Source of the DNA: Bryobacterales bacterium
Lineage (GTDB): Bacteria > Acidobacteriota > Terriglobia > Bryobacterales > Bryobacteraceae
Direction: 5' to 3'
Assembly (NCBI GenBank): GCA_016789785.1
Contig: JAEUQE010000189.1
Span: 1-18,722, forward strand
DNA: 18,722 nucleotides
In this document: positions 14,621 to 18,722 of the stretch, one piece after another
Layout: every line of letters begins with the position of its first letter
Numbering within the stretch: the stretch's first letter is position 1
Position numbers and translations under genes: made by a program
The notes under the pieces: generated by a model
What the model was told of the DNA's origin: nothing
Database searches by the model: none
What the model saw: the letters and a program-made list of their open reading frames with translations, nothing else

Positions 14621-16782
14621 GGCTTCTTCGAAAGATCCTCTTCCTTCAATCCGGAGTTGAGCTTGTATTCCGCAATGGCGATCTCCGCCACCACCTTGCC
14701 TTTTTGCGAAACCTTCATCGAATGCGGCAGCTTCAGGCCATCCACATCTTTCCAATCGCTGTAGACGCCTTCATTCTCCGCGGGTCCCGACATGTCCTGC
14801 GTCTTGTAGGTGACCTTCACCGGAAGCCCCGCGGCATCGAGTTCCACACGCGCCCAGTTGTTCTGCGCATCCGTGATCTCAACAACGTTCGGTCCCGCGG
14901 CATTCACCTGTCGCCCCGCCACCCGGTCACTCAGCCACAGGCTGATCGGACTCCGAAACAATTCTTCCTGCGTTTGTTTCGCGAACTGTGGAGGCAGCGG
15001 ACCCGTTCCCTGCGGCCCCGCAATGAAGCCTCCGCCCTTTCCATCGCTGTACACAGTGATGGTCCCGAAGGGCAGCTTCTGATCCAGACGAATCTGCGGC
15101 GGGAGAATCCTCGTCAACTGCTCCACCTTCAAACCACCCGGCACGTTCTGCACCGTGACGTTCGCCTTGTGCGTGTAGTCCTTGACCGACGCGATCTTAT
15201 CCGCGCCGCCCACCGCAGCCTGCAACTTCGCCAGAAGCTGCTTGCCCGCCGCCAGTGTCTGCGAATCCGCTTTCGCCGTGGCTTGTTTGGGCTCGGGAAT
15301 CGTAATGTCGAGCTTGTTCACCGGAAGGTTCAACGCGGTCAGCGGTGCGCCGAGATCCTTCGGCCCCACACCCACGATGACGAACTCCTCGGGCTTGATG
15401 TACTGCTTGGCGACACGAAGCACATCGGCCTTCGTCACCGCCGCGATCGCCTTCTGATACTGGAAAATGAAATCCTTCGGATAGCCGTAATACTCATAGC
15501 GCATCAATCGCTGGATGGTCTTGGCGGGCGTATCGAAGTTGAACACGAAGCTGTTCAGCGTGCTCTCCTTGGCGATCCGCAACTCATCGTCGGTGACTTC
15601 GGACGTGCGGATCTTGTCCACTTCTTCACGAATCACCTTCAGCGCGTCTACGGTGTTCTCCGCCTTCACGCTGCCGCCGATTGTGAACGTCCCGGTGTGA
15701 TCCATCTGCGCATTCCAACCGGCGCTGACGTTGTATGCGTATCCAAGATCACTGCGCACCTTCTGCAGCAGACGGCTGGTGAAGCCGCCACCGCCCAGGA
15801 TGTCCGTCATCACCTCGAGAGCTGGGTAGTCCTTATCGCTCAGCTTGCCGCCGAGGTGCCCCATGCGAAAGAAGGTCTGGTTCACATCGCTCTTCTCCGC
15901 GAAGTAGACGCCCGGCTTCGCCTTCGCGGTTACGGGAGGAACGGCGGGTACCGCGGGTTGTTTCGCATTCCACCCCGAAAACAGCTTCTCCAATTTCACC
16001 CGCATCGTGCTGCTGACGAAGTCGCCATACACCGCGAGAATCACGTTTGAGGGGAAGTAGTAGCGCTGATAGAACGCCAGCAGATCGTCACGCGTGATGC
16101 GATCGAGCGTCTCGTACTCCATTTGCCGGCCCCACGGAGTGTCCGCACCGTAGACCAGGCGTTCAAACTCGCGCGATGCAATGCCGCCCGCCTGATCGTT
16201 GCGGCGCGAGATTCCGCTTCGCATCCGGCTCTTGATGACATCGATCTTGTCCTGCGCGAACCGTGGCTCAGTCACGATCTCGTGAAACGCGTCGAGCACG
16301 GCATCGGTGTGCTCGGTGAGCGTATTGAAACCGATGCTGCCGCTGGTTTCGCCAACACCGCTCTCCACCGAGGCCGCAATCCCCTCGAGCATTTCGTTCA
16401 GTTGATCGCCCGTCTTCGACTTCGTGCCGCCTGTGCGCAGCACATCACCGAACACGTCGGACAGGCCGGTCTTGTCGGGAGCATCGTACACGTTGCCCGT
16501 GCGCACGTAGGCAAACCCGCGCACCAATGGCAACTGATGATCCTCCAGCAGAAACACCTTCATGCCGTTGCTCAACGTGAAACTGGTGATCTCGGGAAGG
16601 CGGATTTCCTTGAGCGGCTTGTATTTCAGATCCTTCCATGTCTTGCCCGCGGGCTTCACCGCGGCCACGGGCTTCGCCTTCGCGGCTGGTGGCTTCGCGG
16701 TCGCGGGAGCAGGCTGAGCCAGGGCGTGGTTGCTGGCAAACGCGCCGGACATGATCAACAACAGTGCAGTACGCTTCCTCAC
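14617..16782 (-). CDS. M16-family peptidase partner without zinc motif, with C-terminal extension
   Basis: 721 residues. A signal peptide covers about 1-22, followed by an Ala/Pro/Lys-rich linker. An M16 pair of domains spans about 60-490: FTLSNGMKVFLLEDHQLPLV, then TGLSDVFGDVLRTGGT, where the zinc-binding HxxEH is replaced by DVFGD (109-113). It keeps the C-domain signature VRSDLGYAY (342-350) with Arg343 and Tyr350. In characterised M16B heterodimers one subunit carries zinc and the other the R/Y pair, so this is probably the non-zinc half of a periplasmic peptidase with its upstream neighbour. Residues about 505-721 are an added domain homologous to the protein encoded just downstream. Start and stop both form ATGA overlaps with neighbours. 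Confidence 0.92.
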   Translation of the reverse strand: MRKRTALLLIMSGAFASNHALAQPAPATAKPPAAKAKPVAAVKPAGKTWKDLKYKPLKEIRLPEITSFTLSNGMKVFLLEDHQLPLVRGFAYVRTGNVYDAPDKTGLSDVFGDVLRTGGTKSKTGDQLNEMLEGIAASVESGVGETSGSIGFNTLTEHTDAVLDAFHEIVTEPRFAQDKIDVIKSRMRSGISRRNDQAGGIASREFERLVYGADTPWGRQMEYETLDRITRDDLLAFYQRYYFPSNVILAVYGDFVSSTMRVKLEKLFSGWNAKQPAVPAVPPVTAKAKPGVYFAEKSDVNQTFFRMGHLGGKLSDKDYPALEVMTDILGGGGFTSRLLQKVRSDLGYAYNVSAGWNAQMDHTGTFTIGGSVKAENTVDALKVIREEVDKIRTSEVTDDELRIAKESTLNSFVFNFDTPAKTIQRLMRYEYYGYPKDFIFQYQKAIAAVTKADVLRVAKQYIKPEEFVIVGVGPKDLGAPLTALNLPVNKLDITIPEPKQATAKADSQTLAAGKQLLAKLQAAVGGADKIASVKDYTHKANVTVQNVPGGLKVEQLTRILPPQIRLDQKLPFGTITVYSDGKGGGFIAGPQGTGPLPPQFAKQTQEELFRSPISLWLSDRVAGRQVNAAGPNVVEITDAQNNWARVELDAAGLPVKVTYKTQDMSGPAENEGVYSDWKDVDGLKLPHSMKVSQKGKVVAEIAIAEYKLNSGLKEEDLSKKP

Positions 16783-18278
16783 TTGCCTTCTCCCTTCGCC
16801 GGCGCCTTCAGATACACCACGGTGCGCGCCGAATCCACCAGATACGTCTTCGCCACTCGCTGCAAGTCTTCCGCGGTCACTTCATCCACCTTTTGAATGT
16901 TGGTGAACATCTTCCGCCAATCGCCATAGCGCATGTGGTTCGATGCCAATTGCATGGCCATTCCCATGTTGCTTTCCAGCCCGCGAACCAGCCCCGCGCG
17001 CACTTGCGTCTTGATGCGCTTCAGCGCGGCCTCTTCCACTTTTTCCTTCTTCATTCGCTCGATCACTTCGAGAATCGCCTTTTCGTTTTCTTCAACGGTC
17101 TTGCCGGCCGAAGGCGCGGAGAAGAAGATGAAGATGTCGGGATACTTGGCGCCAAAGAAGTTCGGTCCCGCACCGGCGGCCAGTGCGATCTTCTTCTGCT
17201 CCACCATCTCCTTGTAAAGGATGCCCGTTCGTCCTTGAGACAACACGCCCGCCAGCACGGCAAGCGCAGGACTATCCGGACTGGTCGGCCCGGGGCGCTT
17301 GTAGCCCATGTAGAGAATGGGCTGCGAGGGCGACTCCACACTCACACGGCGCTCGCCCGTCTGCGCCGGTTCCTCGGTCACCACACGCGGCGGATTCGGA
17401 CCGGCAGCGAGCCCGGAAAAGTATTGGTCCGCCATGCGCTTGATCTCCACGGGATCCACATCACCGGAAATCGAAATCACCATGTTGGAGGGCACGTAGT
17501 ATTTCTTGTAGAACTCCTGCGCGTGCTTGGCACGCAGGTTCTCGATGTCGCTTGCCCAACCAATGAGGCTGCGCTGCGGATGCGCGATGAACGCCGTGGT
17601 CAATAGCGCCTCTTGCAGCTTGCCCTGCGGCGACGATTCGAAGCTCATGCGGCGCTCATTCCGCACCACGTCGCGCTCCGTGTAGAACTCGCGCATCACG
17701 GGATTCTTGAACACCTGCGACGTGAGGAAGAACCACAGTTCAATACGATTCGCGGGAAGGCTGTAGAAGTAGAAGGTCGAGTCAAAACCCGTGCCGGCGT
17801 TCATGCCGACACCGCCATTCTCCGAAATGATCTTCGAGTAGGCTTCCTTCTCCACGAAGTTGTTCGCCTTGGTAATCGCTGCTTTGAGATCCGCTTCCAG
17901 ATTCTTGATCACGTCCTGCGAAGCGCGCGCGCCTTTGTTGCGTTCCACCTCGAGCTTGTCGTAGATCTGCTCGATCTCATCGAGCGTCTTCTTCTCTTCG
18001 GGCCAGTTCTTCGTGCCGAAGCTGTCCGTGCCCTTGAAGGCCATATGCTCGAACATGTGCGCGATGCCGGTCATCCCGGCGGGATCGTTGGCGGACCCGA
18101 CATCCACGTGCGTCACCATCGACACGACCGGAGCCTGCGGCCGCTTGAGCACGATGAAGTGCAGCCCGTTGGCGAGCGTGAACTCGGTAACGTTCTTTTC
18201 GAACTCCTTCAGGTCTTGCGCGGCCAGGCACAACGGCAAGACCGCGAGCAGCGCTTGCCGCATCCATTTCATTCGCAT
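16779..18278 (-). CDS. M16-family zinc metallopeptidase, catalytic subunit
   Basis: 499 residues, exported (signal peptide MRMKWMRQALLAVLPLCLAA). The zinc-binding HxxEH is intact as HMFEH at 74-78 (TGIAHMFEHMAFKGT), and a downstream acidic ligand lies in ERDVVRNERR (E201 or E208). A charged helical insertion at about 90-155 separates these, as in several bacterial M16 proteins. The C-terminal half reads LYKEMVEQKKIALAAGAG (354-371) and lacks the R/Y pair that the next gene retains, suggesting a two-subunit enzyme. The ATG at 18278 was chosen because TTGGAG lies 9 bp before it; an in-frame TTG at 18293 is part of that ribosome-binding site, and ATG 18272 is an alternative. First gene of the three-gene cluster. 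Confidence 0.94.
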   Translation of the reverse strand: MRMKWMRQALLAVLPLCLAAQDLKEFEKNVTEFTLANGLHFIVLKRPQAPVVSMVTHVDVGSANDPAGMTGIAHMFEHMAFKGTDSFGTKNWPEEKKTLDEIEQIYDKLEVERNKGARASQDVIKNLEADLKAAITKANNFVEKEAYSKIISENGGVGMNAGTGFDSTFYFYSLPANRIELWFFLTSQVFKNPVMREFYTERDVVRNERRMSFESSPQGKLQEALLTTAFIAHPQRSLIGWASDIENLRAKHAQEFYKKYYVPSNMVISISGDVDPVEIKRMADQYFSGLAAGPNPPRVVTEEPAQTGERRVSVESPSQPILYMGYKRPGPTSPDSPALAVLAGVLSQGRTGILYKEMVEQKKIALAAGAGPNFFGAKYPDIFIFFSAPSAGKTVEENEKAILEVIERMKKEKVEEAALKRIKTQVRAGLVRGLESNMGMAMQLASNHMRYGDWRKMFTNIQKVDEVTAEDLQRVAKTYLVDSARTVVYLKAPAKGEGK

Positions 18279-18618
18279 GCTGTGATACTCCAAGAGATTT
18301 GCGAGGACTTATCTCTTAGTGTACTGGGTCTCCCGTCATCACGCGACGGCGATGGGCGCGGGCTACGTAACGCAGCCTTCAGGCTGCCGCCTCGACAATC
18401 GTGTCGAGGGCCCGTGCCTGGGGCCGGCGAGTCACCTCTCTTCCGCCCGGCTCGCCAACCGCGCCTTCACAAGGTTTGTGATCGATAGGACCTCGGCGAT
18501 CATGCATTTTCACGCACCTCGCCCTGCGCCGAGACGATTCTCGGCGCGGCAGGCTTAAGCCTAGTGTCCTGTCCGTCATAACAGTTGACAACAGCGGGTG
18601 AGCGTGATTCGATAAGAT
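18279..18618. other. Hairpin-rich intergenic region upstream of the M16 cluster
   Basis: About 340 bp without a supported gene. It holds the ribosome-binding site of the M16 gene at its left end, a series of inverted repeats between about 18372 and 18562, and from about 18564 the apparent end of an IS630-type element. No clear promoter for the M16 cluster could be chosen. Confidence 0.65.
18372..18562. repeat. Cluster of inverted repeats
   Basis: Successive inverted repeats: GCAGCCT-TC-AGGCTGC (18372-18387), CCTCGACA-ATCG-TGTCGAGG (18390-18409), GGCCC...GGGCC (18409-18425), GGCGAG...CTCGCC (18426-18456), GCGCCGAGA-CGAT-TCTCGGCGC (18526-18547 as a 9-bp stem) and the perfect 12-bp palindrome AGGCTTAAGCCT (18551-18562). 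The density is well above its surroundings. It may be a palindromic intergenic repeat or the terminator region of a gene outside the window. Confidence 0.7.
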
Positions 18619-18722
18619 ATGTTCACGCCAGCAGCAGCGCTTCGTCTCGATCCGTCTCAGCGGCAGGTTTTGGAATCCGTGGCGCGGGCCGGGTCAACAC
18701 GGCAGTCGGTGGCTCGGAAATG
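18564..18722 (+). mobile_element. Left end of a probable IS630-family insertion sequence (cut by window edge)
   Basis: IS630-family elements insert at TA. Here a TA (18562-18563) is followed by GTGTCCTGTCCGTCATAAC and, 56 bp on, the start of a transposase-like frame. The TA lies at the edge of the palindrome AGGCTTAAGCCT. The right end and its matching terminal repeat lie outside the window, so the boundary is inferred. Confidence 0.5.
18619..18722 (+). CDS. IS630-type transposase, N-terminal fragment (cut by window edge)
   Basis: The open frame from ATG 18619 runs 34 codons to the window edge. Its sequence includes RLDPSQRQVLESVARAGSTR followed by QSVARK. This resembles the start of the helix-turn-helix DNA-binding domain of IS630 transposases, where a short leader precedes a hydrophobic helix and a T-x-x-x-x-x-R stretch. 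Only the first part of that domain is visible and the DDE catalytic residues are beyond the window. No strong Shine-Dalgarno is seen. A different helix-turn-helix protein is possible. Confidence 0.55.
   Translation, partial: MFTPAAALRLDPSQRQVLESVARAGSTRQSVARK

Noticed and set aside
14518..16050. A 510-codon plus-strand frame opposite the M16 partner
   Set aside because: Antisense shadow rich in Arg, His and Leu with no domain; the opposite strand encodes a recognisable M16 protein.
1..18722. tRNA and rRNA genes
   Set aside because: No cloverleaf-like or rRNA-like segment was recognised by eye in any gap; a dedicated tRNA scan was not possible.

Overview
The window is GC-rich bacterial DNA with tightly packed genes. 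Gene content suggests a soil-type acidobacterium of the Solibacter/Bryobacter kind: a Tat-exported SelA-like PLP protein, exported FG-GAP and PQQ-propeller proteins, an M16 peptidase pair and intergenic repeats. This placement is an inference; no rRNA or other phylogenetic marker was seen.

Layout. Positions 1-574 (minus) hold the N-terminal part of dihydropteroate synthase (folP), cut by the window edge. Positions 575-1048 are non-coding and carry a diverged ~110-bp direct repeat. A minus-strand run follows, in order of transcription: exported VCBS/FG-GAP protein (5766-4711), membrane-anchored PQQ-propeller protein (4704-3145), release factor 2 with its programmed +1 frameshift (3118-1984), and threonylcarbamoyl-AMP synthase (1975-1049). 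A SirB1-type transglutaminase-fold/TPR protein (5789-6607, plus) diverges from the VCBS gene across only 22 bp and converges with a PilZ-domain gene (6907-6578, minus).

Positions 7452-10543 (plus) are a chemotaxis-type module: CheY-like receiver, CheB methylesterase, CheR methyltransferase and CheX-like CheY-P phosphatase. It is preceded by a hairpin-rich leader and interrupted by a 15-bp tandem repeat. No CheA, CheW or receptor is inside the window. Positions 10687-13608 (plus) hold a shortened HutI-like protein that has lost its metal ligands, overlapping a glutamate formimidoyltransferase gene, then a Tat-exported SelA-like PLP protein. Two perfect palindromes follow.

Positions 18278-13823 (minus) form a three-gene cluster joined by 4-nt ATGA overlaps. 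The first is an M16 peptidase with the HxxEH zinc motif. The second is an M16 partner in which that motif is DxxGD but which keeps the R/Y pair, with an extra C-terminal domain. The third is a small exported protein homologous to that extra domain. Beyond the cluster is a hairpin-rich intergenic stretch with what looks like the left end and first codons of an IS630-family element running off the window (18564-18722).

The most interesting points are the complementary M16 pair with its fused and free-standing copies of one domain, the metal-less HutI homologue embedded in a formimidoyltransferase operon, and the structured/repeat-bearing intergenic regions. No wholly unknown multi-gene system could be demonstrated from sequence alone.
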